Of a DNA stretch of 31,035 nucleotides, positions 5,274 through 11,937 are shown piece after piece. The stretch is from a virus: positions 1 through 31,035 of IMG/VR virus record IMGVR_UViG_3300020221_000074. The stretch is one strand, 5' to 3'. The position numbers were made by a program, and so were the translations under genes. Numbering within the stretch: position 1 is the stretch's first letter; each line of letters starts with the position of its first letter. Below the pieces are notes generated by a model. It did not search any database and was not told where the DNA came from. It was given only the letters and a program-made list of their open reading frames with translations.

Positions 5274-6092
5274 ATGAAAAAAAAAGAAAAAGACCGACAA
5301 AACGTCGTCGTGTCCGATATTCACGCCGGTTCGTCCACTTCTATTTTTCCTCCCTCGATAACTCTGCCTCCATTGATGGAGATGGAAGGCGACAGGAAGA
5401 TCTACGCCCAGTTCCATCAATTGAAAATATACGATCACCTGATGGCGCAGGCGAAGAGGATAAAGCAATCATCCCTTCCGAAAACCGTCATATTCAACGG
5501 GGACCTGATAGAGGGAACGAGATTGAGGACAATTCAATTGTCGGTTCCTATGCTGGACGATATGAGACTTGTCGCAATCGAAATAATGGAAACTTTTCTC
5601 GATGCAATGGGGTTTTCAGTAAAAAACGGCGACGAGTTGTACATTACCAGCGGTACGGAAGTTCACACAGAATTTATAGAGGCTTACATCGCCCGACATT
5701 TTCAGCATCTGGGAGCGGTGTATTGCGACACGGGTGAGCTGATACAAAACGGACGGCGGATATGGTTTACGCATCAATGGGTTGGAGCGGGTAAAGGACA
5801 CAATGAGGGTAACGCGATCTATAACGGATTGAAGGCAATTTATTACGACTGTCTGAAGGAAAAGAAAGAAATGCCCGATTTAGTCATAGGGTCGCATTTT
5901 CATAAATCCGCCTTAGGCTCATACAGTCAGTCGTGGAATACCTATTATGGAATAATCTCCCCCTCGCTGCAAATGAAAACCCGCCACGCTTTGAGAGCGA
6001 GCGGGTTTCAGCGTAACGACATAGGCATAATCGACTATGACATAACAGCGGAAGGAGCTTTTATATTCCGTGACCCTGTGCTTATGCCGTGA
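5274..6092 (+). CDS. Calcineurin-like metallophosphoesterase
   Basis: A 272-residue phosphoesterase. Metal-binding motifs are in order: DIH (Asp15, His17), GD (Asp77) in FNGDLIEG, GTEVH (127-131) where the family usually has GN-H-(D/E), a His at 167 in THQW, and GSHFH (206-210), the GHxH motif. This is the calcineurin/Mre11 fold, able to hydrolyse phosphodiesters or phosphomonoesters with two metal ions. Substrate cannot be predicted; small size argues against a full SbcD. The Asn of the fourth motif is replaced by Thr. The start follows an A-rich run (nine A after ATG) and has no Shine-Dalgarno. It is convergent with the late operon, with 12 bases between stops. Confidence 0.75.
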   Translation: MKKKEKDRQNVVVSDIHAGSSTSIFPPSITLPPLMEMEGDRKIYAQFHQLKIYDHLMAQAKRIKQSSLPKTVIFNGDLIEGTRLRTIQLSVPMLDDMRLVAIEIMETFLDAMGFSVKNGDELYITSGTEVHTEFIEAYIARHFQHLGAVYCDTGELIQNGRRIWFTHQWVGAGKGHNEGNAIYNGLKAIYYDCLKEKKEMPDLVIGSHFHKSALGSYSQSWNTYYGIISPSLQMKTRHALRASGFQRNDIGIIDYDITAEGAFIFRDPVLMP

Positions 6093-6104
6093 TGTATGAT
6101 GAGA

Positions 6105-7013
6105 TCATTGTTCTGGAACATACGGCGAATATTTTTCACCGGCGGAGACAAGTCTCACGTGTTCTTTTCGTATTAGATTAGTCCCACCTCGTGAGCCAAG
6201 CGGAAACGGCGTCCCAGTTCGTTCCAAACCCAGATAATCGCAAATGACTTTGATTTGCGGATACATTGAAACTGTCCAGCGCTTATCGGGCAATTTCACA
6301 ACTGTCTGTTCCGTAGCCCAATGGATGAGATGCTGTTTGTCGATGACGCTACTCAATAACGGCGGCGGTTTCAGAAAATCGAATGCTTCGACGACATAGT
6401 ATTTATCCCACTTGTCCAGTATTTTAACTATATTGCCGGTGGTAGTCAAACATTTCCACTCATACGGTTTTCGTCCAATATTGCGACCGGTCACATAATC
6501 GGCATAGCCATTCTCAGGCGCGGATGTGTCCGTAAATGAACGATGGTCTTCGATTAGATTTACATACGCCCATGTTAAACTGCCGTCTGTGCATTTCGCA
6601 AAAGTGTACAAATTTGGCGCAACTGGAACATCGATTTTACCTTCCTCATAATGATATTCGATTTTTCCCTCCGGCGCGCGTCCGTTCAATTGATAAGCCA
6701 AAAGTTCCTTGAGCCAAAACTGCCATTCTCTTGACAGCGCCTGTCTGTCATAGATAGCGCCATTGTATCTACCCCACAACATTCTCGTAGACGGCAGTGG
6801 ACGTTTATATCCCGGTTTTCCAAAATTCGGCATGAGTTGACGAGGCTGTCCCCAAATGTCGGGTGGCTTAAAACCATTCTCAGGCAATTCCCAGTCGTGC
6901 AACACTCGCGCATATTGCCCGTCATTCGGCACGCGCAGATCTATATCTCGCCGCAATACCGGCTTATCCGATCTATTGCCGATCGTAAGATGAATGTTTA
7001 TTGTTTTTTCCAC
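6105..7013 (-). CDS. Hypothetical phage protein downstream of endolysin
   Basis: A 302-residue protein of unknown function, the last gene of the late operon. The frame is open further upstream, but that part overlaps the endolysin end and reads as low-complexity shadow (rich in R, N, G). GTG at 7013 is the most sensible start, giving a 16-base overlap with the endolysin. The protein is rich in Trp, Tyr and Pro. A strand-rich part around TGNIVKILDKWDKYYVVEAF and a C-terminal beta-like segment could be SH3-type or carbohydrate-contact modules. Position suggests a lysis or virion accessory role; this is inference. Confidence 0.55.
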   Translation of the reverse strand: MEKTINIHLTIGNRSDKPVLRRDIDLRVPNDGQYARVLHDWELPENGFKPPDIWGQPRQLMPNFGKPGYKRPLPSTRMLWGRYNGAIYDRQALSREWQFWLKELLAYQLNGRAPEGKIEYHYEEGKIDVPVAPNLYTFAKCTDGSLTWAYVNLIEDHRSFTDTSAPENGYADYVTGRNIGRKPYEWKCLTTTGNIVKILDKWDKYYVVEAFDFLKPPPLLSSVIDKQHLIHWATEQTVVKLPDKRWTVSMYPQIKVICDYLGLERTGTPFPLGSRGGTNLIRKEHVRLVSAGEKYSPYVPEQ

Positions 7014-8107
7014 AACACACCGTCCACACTGACGCCGGTCACCGTGCCATTCTCGATGTCGATCTGTACATCTGCATTGATTGACGGTGTGGATGCCGGA
7101 GTTGGATTCGGTTCCGGAGTTGGATTTGGAGTACCTTCCGTACTGAAATCCTTGCAGATCGGCGTACCTTTGTGTATGTATGCCATCCAGCCGACAATCC
7201 CTTTGTAATCGATTCTCAGCCACTTATCGCCGATGTCCTGGTATGGCGTTTTTTGTGTTGCTGTAAATAGTTCATCGCCGCTGACGACCACATTCGCAGG
7301 TACATTGGCAAGCACCCGACCAAGTGTACTGGATAATGTGCGAATTCTGGTATCGTTTGAAATTGTTGTCATTCGATATTTCATTGTTTGCTCCTTATTA
7401 GATCGATCGATCGGCAGGACGCCGTCGATATTGAACATCTTGTGAAACTTCTCCAGCGTCCCGTTGAAATAATTCAGGTCGACATTTTTGCTGTCATAAA
7501 TGCCGTATTTTCCAGCATCTCCCTTGTCTGTATATTGCCACAGAGTCCAGTCCGACCAGGGCTTTGGCAGGAGCGGTTTGTCTACTTTATAGTTGGCAAT
7601 CCACAGCGGGAAATTGCTCCACCACTCCGCCATGCTGTATGACATGCCTGCGGTATGCTCCATCCAGTAATAATAACCGGTGTACACCCCTATTTTTATG
7701 TCCTTATCTGCCGCCGAAAGTCGTAAAATAAAATCCTGCCAGTCCTGCCAGCGTCTCCATTTGCCTCCATAGTTGTCCTCGAAATCACACCACAAGCCCA
7801 GTTCGCCATAATCGTCGTCAACGATCGATAGCCACAAATCCGCCTGTTTCTTCGGCTCGGCGCGACTATCGTAAAACCAATAACTGCCATGCGGCAATCC
7901 CACCGCCCTGGCTTGCTTGCGGTAGTTTTGGAACTCCCTGTCCTGCCAATTATTTTGACCGGCACGGAATACGGCAAAATTGGCATTGAGTCGCATCGTA
8001 TCGAAATCGATCTCGCGCCTATCAGGGTCGCTAACAGGGAGATTCTGCCAAAGAGAAATATCAACGCCGGTTGTTTCCAACTCCTCCTCCCGGGATAATG
8101 TGTTCAT
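6998..8107 (-). CDS. GH25 lysozyme endolysin with SH3b domain
   Basis: A 369-residue muramidase that cleaves the glycan of peptidoglycan for lysis. The GH25 barrel runs from about 13 to 225: GVDISLWQ opens it, and CDFED gives the catalytic DxE pair (Asp108, Glu110). IGVYTGYYYW and WTLWQYTD are further family motifs, and DLNYFNG closes the barrel. An SH3b cell-wall-binding domain (about 242-315) follows, then a Pro-Thr linker (NPTPEPNPTP) and a short C-terminal strand region. GGAGAGG before ATG 8107 fixes the start; an ATG 36 bases upstream lies in the tnpB end. No signal peptide, so it needs a holin. A tnpB gene sits 20 bases upstream. Confidence 0.9.
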   Translation of the reverse strand: MNTLSREEELETTGVDISLWQNLPVSDPDRREIDFDTMRLNANFAVFRAGQNNWQDREFQNYRKQARAVGLPHGSYWFYDSRAEPKKQADLWLSIVDDDYGELGLWCDFEDNYGGKWRRWQDWQDFILRLSAADKDIKIGVYTGYYYWMEHTAGMSYSMAEWWSNFPLWIANYKVDKPLLPKPWSDWTLWQYTDKGDAGKYGIYDSKNVDLNYFNGTLEKFHKMFNIDGVLPIDRSNKEQTMKYRMTTISNDTRIRTLSSTLGRVLANVPANVVVSGDELFTATQKTPYQDIGDKWLRIDYKGIVGWMAYIHKGTPICKDFSTEGTPNPTPEPNPTPASTPSINADVQIDIENGTVTGVSVDGVLWKKQ

Positions 8108-8126
8108 TTGCACCCCTCTCCAATAC

Positions 8127-9365
8127 CTACCAAAATCTACCATGAGATTCTGTGCTTGGTTCCTGTATCAACGAGGTCGCCAACGATATTTCTGTTGGTC
8201 TTATATCACTCTCCACAGGCGTGACTTTCCGAGAAACTCCCGGTAGTTTTGGTGCTAAATTCTTGAGATTAATTGCCGCGTTCAAGTCGCGGTCGTGTAT
8301 TGCACCGCAATCGCAAGTCCATTCCCGATCCGATAACTTGAGTTCTGAATTGATGCAACCGCAAAATCGACATAGCTTGCTGGAAGGAAAGAATCTACCA
8401 GCCAACATCAATTCGGAGCCACACCAAATCGTCTTGTACTCCAACTGCCGACGAAACTCGGCAAATCCGACATCGCTGATTGCTTGCGCCAAACAATGGT
8501 TTGCCAACATGCCCGACACATTTAGGTCTTCAAGCACAATTGCACTTGGACGTTCGTCATCTAGCTTGGTTTTTGCCACGATAACTGAAGTCGCCTTGTG
8601 CAGTGTATCACGCCGGATATTGGCTATTCTTTGGTGTATTTTGGCAACTTTCCTCCGTGTCTTTTCTCGATTCTTGCCGCCTTTCTTTCGGCGTGATAGC
8701 TCACGCTGAAGTCGCTTTAATTTTGCTTGTGCTTTCTTCAGTGGCTTCGGGTTCTCAAATCGCCGTCCGTCAGAAACAACGGCAAGCTCTTTAATTCCCA
8801 AGTCAACGCCTACAGGCTCTCCGGTTGCCTGGGTAACTTCTATCTCCTGTCGGCACTGAACACTTACAAACCATCGTCCGGCAGACTCGGACACTGTAGC
8901 AGACAAGATATGAATACCATCGGCTGGAATGTAACTATGTTCTTTTAGTCTAAGCCAGCCAATACGGGGGAGTTTGACATGTGTCTCAGCGATGTGAATT
9001 GCGCCTGTTAGCCTAAAACTTCCAATGCCGTTTTTCCGACTCTTGAACTTGGGAAAGCCGGGTTTTTCGCTATTCTTCACGCGACGGAAGAAGTTTTGAT
9101 AGGCTTTGTCCAAGTCGCGTAAAGCTTCTTGGGGGGCTGCCTTGCTGACCTCGTACAACCATGGAAAATCTGTCTTTTTTAGCGCGTTTAATTGCCGATG
9201 CTGCTCAATGGCATTGCTCGATTTGCCCGTTTCCTCATATTCTTGCTTTCGCCGCGCAAGTCCCCAGTTCCAAGCGAATCGAGCAGCACCCGCATGTTTC
9301 AGCAAAGCAGTTCGCTGAACATTGTTTGGGTCAATTTCAACCTTATATGCTCTAAGAATTTCCAC
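8127..9365 (-). CDS. tnpB: TnpB, RNA-guided nuclease of an IS200/IS605- or IS607-type element
   Basis: A 412-residue TnpB. The split RuvC nuclease is intact: Asp188 in GVDLGIK (RuvC I), Glu279 in VLEDLNV (RuvC II), and Asp358/Asp360 in HDRDLNAAINL (RuvC III). A zinc ribbon is present (CRFC at 332-335, CDC at 351-353). The N-terminal helical part begins with RAYKVEIDPN, typical of the family. TnpB proteins are RNA-guided DNA nucleases; the guide (omega) RNA normally overlaps the 3' end of tnpB and the element's right end, here near 8100-8250. The start is GTG 9365, with AAGGA about 11 bases upstream. No tnpA is present, so the element would need a transposase in trans. Confidence 0.92.
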   Translation of the reverse strand: MEILRAYKVEIDPNNVQRTALLKHAGAARFAWNWGLARRKQEYEETGKSSNAIEQHRQLNALKKTDFPWLYEVSKAAPQEALRDLDKAYQNFFRRVKNSEKPGFPKFKSRKNGIGSFRLTGAIHIAETHVKLPRIGWLRLKEHSYIPADGIHILSATVSESAGRWFVSVQCRQEIEVTQATGEPVGVDLGIKELAVVSDGRRFENPKPLKKAQAKLKRLQRELSRRKKGGKNREKTRRKVAKIHQRIANIRRDTLHKATSVIVAKTKLDDERPSAIVLEDLNVSGMLANHCLAQAISDVGFAEFRRQLEYKTIWCGSELMLAGRFFPSSKLCRFCGCINSELKLSDREWTCDCGAIHDRDLNAAINLKNLAPKLPGVSRKVTPVESDIRPTEISLATSLIQEPSTESHGRFW

Positions 9366-9410
9366 TGGCCTTTTTCCTTCGCTCGGCTGAACGTTTCCCG
9401 TAGATTATAG
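8127..9410 (-). mobile_element. tnpB-only insertion element between tail-region and endolysin genes
   Basis: The tnpB gene with its promoter interrupts the otherwise packed late operon. The exact ends are not resolved. The left end lies somewhere between the promoter and the stop codon of the 9429-10058 gene. The right end is near the tnpB stop, about 20 bases before the endolysin start. No long hairpin typical of IS605 ends is visible, and such elements make no target duplication. Confidence 0.55.
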
Positions 9411-9432
9411 CAGATTATCCGCTAACTGTTAA
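9404..9432 (-). promoter_or_regulatory. Strong sigma70-type promoter upstream of tnpB
   Basis: On the minus strand TTAACA (9432-9427), a 17-base spacer and TATAAT (9409-9404) form a near-consensus promoter, with TGC before the -10 giving an extended -10. Transcription would begin near 9397, about 32 bases before the tnpB start, and could also read into the endolysin. The -35 overlaps the stop codon of the upstream gene. Confidence 0.6.
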
Positions 9433-10058
9433 TAGCCTTCCTTTTTCGTCCCGTCAGTAATCATTTTCATTTCCCGATCCAACAATGGCGGATCAACGAT
9501 ACTTGCTTTGTCCGGCAGTTGCATCAATCCAGAGTTTTGTATTTCACGCCATGTATGTGGATTACTCATAGCCTTTCGTATTGTTGCGGGGGTGATTGCG
9601 CCAATCGAGAGTATTTCAGATTGTGCATCTTTCAGAACATTGATAGTAAACTCGTTGGCGGCATTTGCCTCGAACATTTCCTCGTCTGTATAAATCGTAC
9701 CGTCATCGTGTTGTAATCTGGACGGCTCCGCCAATATATATGCCTCTTGTAAAAGGCGTTCCAGTATTTTGATTTCGCTTCGGTTAAGTTCAAACGCCTC
9801 TCGCTGAGACGGGAAGAAAGATTCCGCTTCGAGTATTTCCGCCTTTGCGTTCAGGATCAGGTGCAATTGCGCCCGGTTCTTTTCCAGAGCATCCAACTCG
9901 GCAAGTTTGGCTTGATACTTTAGAGCTGATACCTCTTCAAGGACGGCCGCGCGAACACGTCCCTCCAGAAAACTGCGCAGATGTTTTATCTTCTCCCAAA
10001 TGGTTTCCCCCATGACCAGATAGCGATAATTAAATTCCGTATTAAGTTTTACGCCCAT
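9429..10058 (-). CDS. Hypothetical helical phage protein
   Basis: A 209-residue, mainly helical, charged protein that I do not recognise. Residues ~20-75 (IWEKIKHLRSFLEGRVRAAV ... LAELDALEKNRAQLHLILNAKAEIL) look like coiled coil. ATG 10058 is preceded by GGAGCATAAAA, where GGAG is the ribosome-binding site; the upstream gene's stop lies in the same stretch, so the genes are coupled. Placed right after the tail-fibre gene, it could be a fibre chaperone or structural accessory. That is inferred from position only. Confidence 0.6.
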   Translation of the reverse strand: MGVKLNTEFNYRYLVMGETIWEKIKHLRSFLEGRVRAAVLEEVSALKYQAKLAELDALEKNRAQLHLILNAKAEILEAESFFPSQREAFELNRSEIKILERLLQEAYILAEPSRLQHDDGTIYTDEEMFEANAANEFTINVLKDAQSEILSIGAITPATIRKAMSNPHTWREIQNSGLMQLPDKASIVDPPLLDREMKMITDGTKKEGY

Positions 10059-10060
10059 TT

Positions 10061-10783
10061 TTATGCTCCATATCCTGCGGCAGCAAGACCACTCCTGGCT
10101 GTACCTACGCCGGTTGTATCCGCTGCAACTACCCCGAGATTCGAAACAAGATTCGTCATGGATACGACGGCGCTGGTATATCCATACCCAAAGATAGCTT
10201 TGTCACCCCCATATCCTGCGGCAGCAAGACCACTCCTGGCTGTACCTACGCCGGTTGTATCCGCTGCAACTACCCCGAGATTCGAAACAAGATTCGTCAT
10301 GGATACGACGCCGCCGGTCCATCCATACCCAAAGATAGCTTTCGCTCCTGTTAGCCCTGTTCCAGAAATAATCCATTCTGTCGCAGTTATTTTCAAAGCC
10401 GTTGCAATACCATTTGCAGCGAGTTTGCGGCTTCCGGTGGCGCCCTCCCCTGCCAGCCGCATGGTGTCGGTTGTTATTGCGATGATCAACACTCCCGCCC
10501 CATTCTGATTTACAAATGTAATAGCTGTACCAATTGGAAAAGGAACGCTGGAATTTGCCGGGATTGTAAAAGTTCTTGCTGTTGTGTCATCCGAAGGATG
10601 GAGGATGTGCTTTGCCTCATCGGATAGCACGACGGTATAATCTGCGCTCTTCGAGATTTGGGGTGATCTCATGATATCCAACAAAGTCATTTTAGACGTT
10701 GTGCCAGCGACGTTGACAACGGACACATCGGTTGCAGGGGTTGCCGAACTTGCGGCTGGAAGTTGTGAAATTTTTGTTCCCAT
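10061..10783 (-). CDS. Tail-fibre-like protein with duplicated C-terminal repeat
   Basis: A 240-residue protein. Residues 1-40 (KISQLPAASSATPATDVSVV) match the style of many phage fibre N termini that begin with an ISQLPAA segment. Residues ~45-145 form a beta-rich domain (TVVLSDEAKHILHPSDDTTA, then TFTIPANSSVPFPIGTAITF), common in fibre proteins, where it precedes receptor-contact parts. Residues ~147-240 are two near-identical 47-residue repeats built from AIFGYG, VVSMTNLVSNLGVVAADTTG and TARSGLAAAGYG; such repeats resemble Kelch-like blades. Likely located on the virion surface or tail tip. Confidence 0.7.
   Translation of the reverse strand: MGTKISQLPAASSATPATDVSVVNVAGTTSKMTLLDIMRSPQISKSADYTVVLSDEAKHILHPSDDTTARTFTIPANSSVPFPIGTAITFVNQNGAGVLIIAITTDTMRLAGEGATGSRKLAANGIATALKITATEWIISGTGLTGAKAIFGYGWTGGVVSMTNLVSNLGVVAADTTGVGTARSGLAAAGYGGDKAIFGYGYTSAVVSMTNLVSNLGVVAADTTGVGTARSGLAAAGYGA
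10071..10352 (-). repeat. 141-bp direct repeat in the tail-fibre gene, two copies
   Basis: Copies lie at 10071-10211 and 10212-10352, with a period of exactly 141 bp (47 codons). Differences are few and clustered at the junction region (for example GGCGCTGGTATAT versus GCCGCCGGTCCAT). Near identity at the DNA level means recent duplication or ongoing gene conversion. Expansion or loss of whole units would keep the reading frame. Confidence 0.9.
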
Positions 10784-10792
10784 TCGTTACTC

Positions 10793-11140
10793 CTAACGCG
10801 AGCGCATCAGCCCGGATTTCTCATTGACGACATTGATCTTGACATACCCGTGTTTCTGCTGGCTTGTCTTGTTTACAGTAACCACGACCGCAACTATGTA
10901 AAAATGCCCACCCAGCAGACTTCTGATGGGCGCGGTGGTAACGATGTTCCCGGAAACCGAAGCCGCACCCGTTGGCATATGGGTAGAGGAAAGGTCTGTT
11001 CCCGTGCCATCCTTGAAGATTGCCACGCCGTCGTTATACGGTGTGGTTACAAGCTGCACACTCGTAAAATCGTCGAACTGCATGGCGACCGGCTCCACAT
11101 CATATATGCCAAATTCGTATTCCTTGTAGATTTTCGTCAC
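10793..11140 (-). CDS. Small structural-like protein
   Basis: A 115-residue beta-rich protein of unknown function. The start is GTG 11140 with AGGTG just upstream. A stretch VSGNIVTTAPIRSLLGGHFYIVAVVVTVNKTS suggests an immunoglobulin-like or jelly-roll strand pattern typical of small virion proteins. No catalytic motif or membrane segment is evident. It lies between the fibre gene and another small gene, with short spacers on both sides, and is probably part of the tail module. Confidence 0.55.
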   Translation of the reverse strand: MTKIYKEYEFGIYDVEPVAMQFDDFTSVQLVTTPYNDGVAIFKDGTGTDLSSTHMPTGAASVSGNIVTTAPIRSLLGGHFYIVAVVVTVNKTSQQKHGYVKINVVNEKSGLMRSR

Positions 11141-11152
11141 TGCACACCTATC

Positions 11153-11482
11153 TCACACATGGGTCAATTCTACTATGTAGGTCGTCGATAGATTCTCTGA
11201 TAATATTTCGACACCTGTTTCTGCAAGTATGTCAACGCCTGCTTCGTTGTCCAGAAAATCCACCAGCGCTGCGCTGTAAACTTCTGGAATTCTTACGTGC
11301 GCCATATCTTCGGACTTGACATGCGCAATAGAGACAACCCAATCTGCCGTCGCTTCAGACAACAGCACAACACCCGCTTCGGTATCGATTTCAGCGCCCG
11401 CCTCGTTCAATAATTCATCGCTGCCGGCGTTGAAAGTCGAAAACTGTGTATCCTTGCTTCTTACATGCGCAATCTCGGTCAC
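11153..11482 (-). CDS. Small acidic protein with internal duplication
   Basis: A 109-residue acidic protein. It holds two similar segments: LLNEAGAEIDTEAGVVLLSE followed by VSIAHVKSED, and FLDNEAGVDILAETGVEILSE followed by VELTHV. This suggests an internal duplication of about 45 residues. The start is GTG 11482, overlapping the previous stop as GTGA. Function unknown; its place in the tail module suggests a structural role. Confidence 0.55.
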   Translation of the reverse strand: MTEIAHVRSKDTQFSTFNAGSDELLNEAGAEIDTEAGVVLLSEATADWVVSIAHVKSEDMAHVRIPEVYSAALVDFLDNEAGVDILAETGVEILSENLSTTYIVELTHV

Positions 11483-11937
11483 AGGTAATATTTCCTTATC
11501 AGGTCGTCGATCCGCTGCTTGTTCGTGAACAGTGCCGCATCGATACGTCTGATGTCGTTGATACCGAGTTCATGCAGCGGTTCGCTGAGAAGCATATCGC
11601 GTTCCGCATCCTGCATCTTTTGCGATTCGGTCTTATGGGCGATCTCTCCGTCGATCTCGTCTGCCCACAAACCGTCGACCAGAAAGTCGATATTCTTTCC
11701 GCGTCCCGGCAGGGTATAAGCCGTCGGCACCTCGAACTGGAAAATATAACGTTTGTTCGCCCGTTCCAATCCTTTTGCCCACGCCACTTCCGTCGAGTAC
11801 GCCTTTTTCCCCTGTATTATACCACCGACTTCCTTTGGAACAGGCGCTCTATTCTCACGATTCAAAGCCTGTTCGGGGGTTTTGCTTTTTGGAAGCCTCA
11901 GGTAGGGCGTTTTGGTTCTAATATTTGATGTCATCAT
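11479..11937 (-). CDS. DUF559/Vsr-like PD-(D/E)XK nuclease-like protein
   Basis: A 152-residue protein. TEVAWAKGLERA (about 49-60), FQFEVP, KNIDFLVDG (about 82-90) and EIDGEIAHKTESQKMQDAERD (about 94-114) together look like the DUF559/Vsr restriction-endonuclease-like fold. In that fold a conserved Glu, an Asp in xxDF and an E-x-DGE-x-H-x strand bind metal. The C-terminal helix (DDLIRKYYL) fits. Such domains nick or cut DNA in repair or mobile-element contexts. In a tail module it is unusual; it may be a moron-type gene or a structural protein that kept the fold. Annotated by motif likeness only. Confidence 0.5.
   Translation of the reverse strand: MMTSNIRTKTPYLRLPKSKTPEQALNRENRAPVPKEVGGIIQGKKAYSTEVAWAKGLERANKRYIFQFEVPTAYTLPGRGKNIDFLVDGLWADEIDGEIAHKTESQKMQDAERDMLLSEPLHELGINDIRRIDAALFTNKQRIDDLIRKYYL

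Noticed and set aside
6093-6135. Bidirectional terminator between the convergent genes
   Set aside because: GTATG/CATAC pairing and a short T-run are visible, but the stem is too weak to call.
7014-7223. 70-residue N-terminal extension of the gene after the endolysin
   Set aside because: It overlaps the endolysin C terminus and reads as biased shadow sequence; GTG 7013 is preferred.
10061-10360. CRISPR-like repeat
   Set aside because: Two 141-bp units inside an open frame, with no short repeats or spacers.
9981-10508. 175-codon plus-strand frame with repeats
   Set aside because: It mirrors the 141-bp repeats of the tail-fibre gene on the opposite strand.
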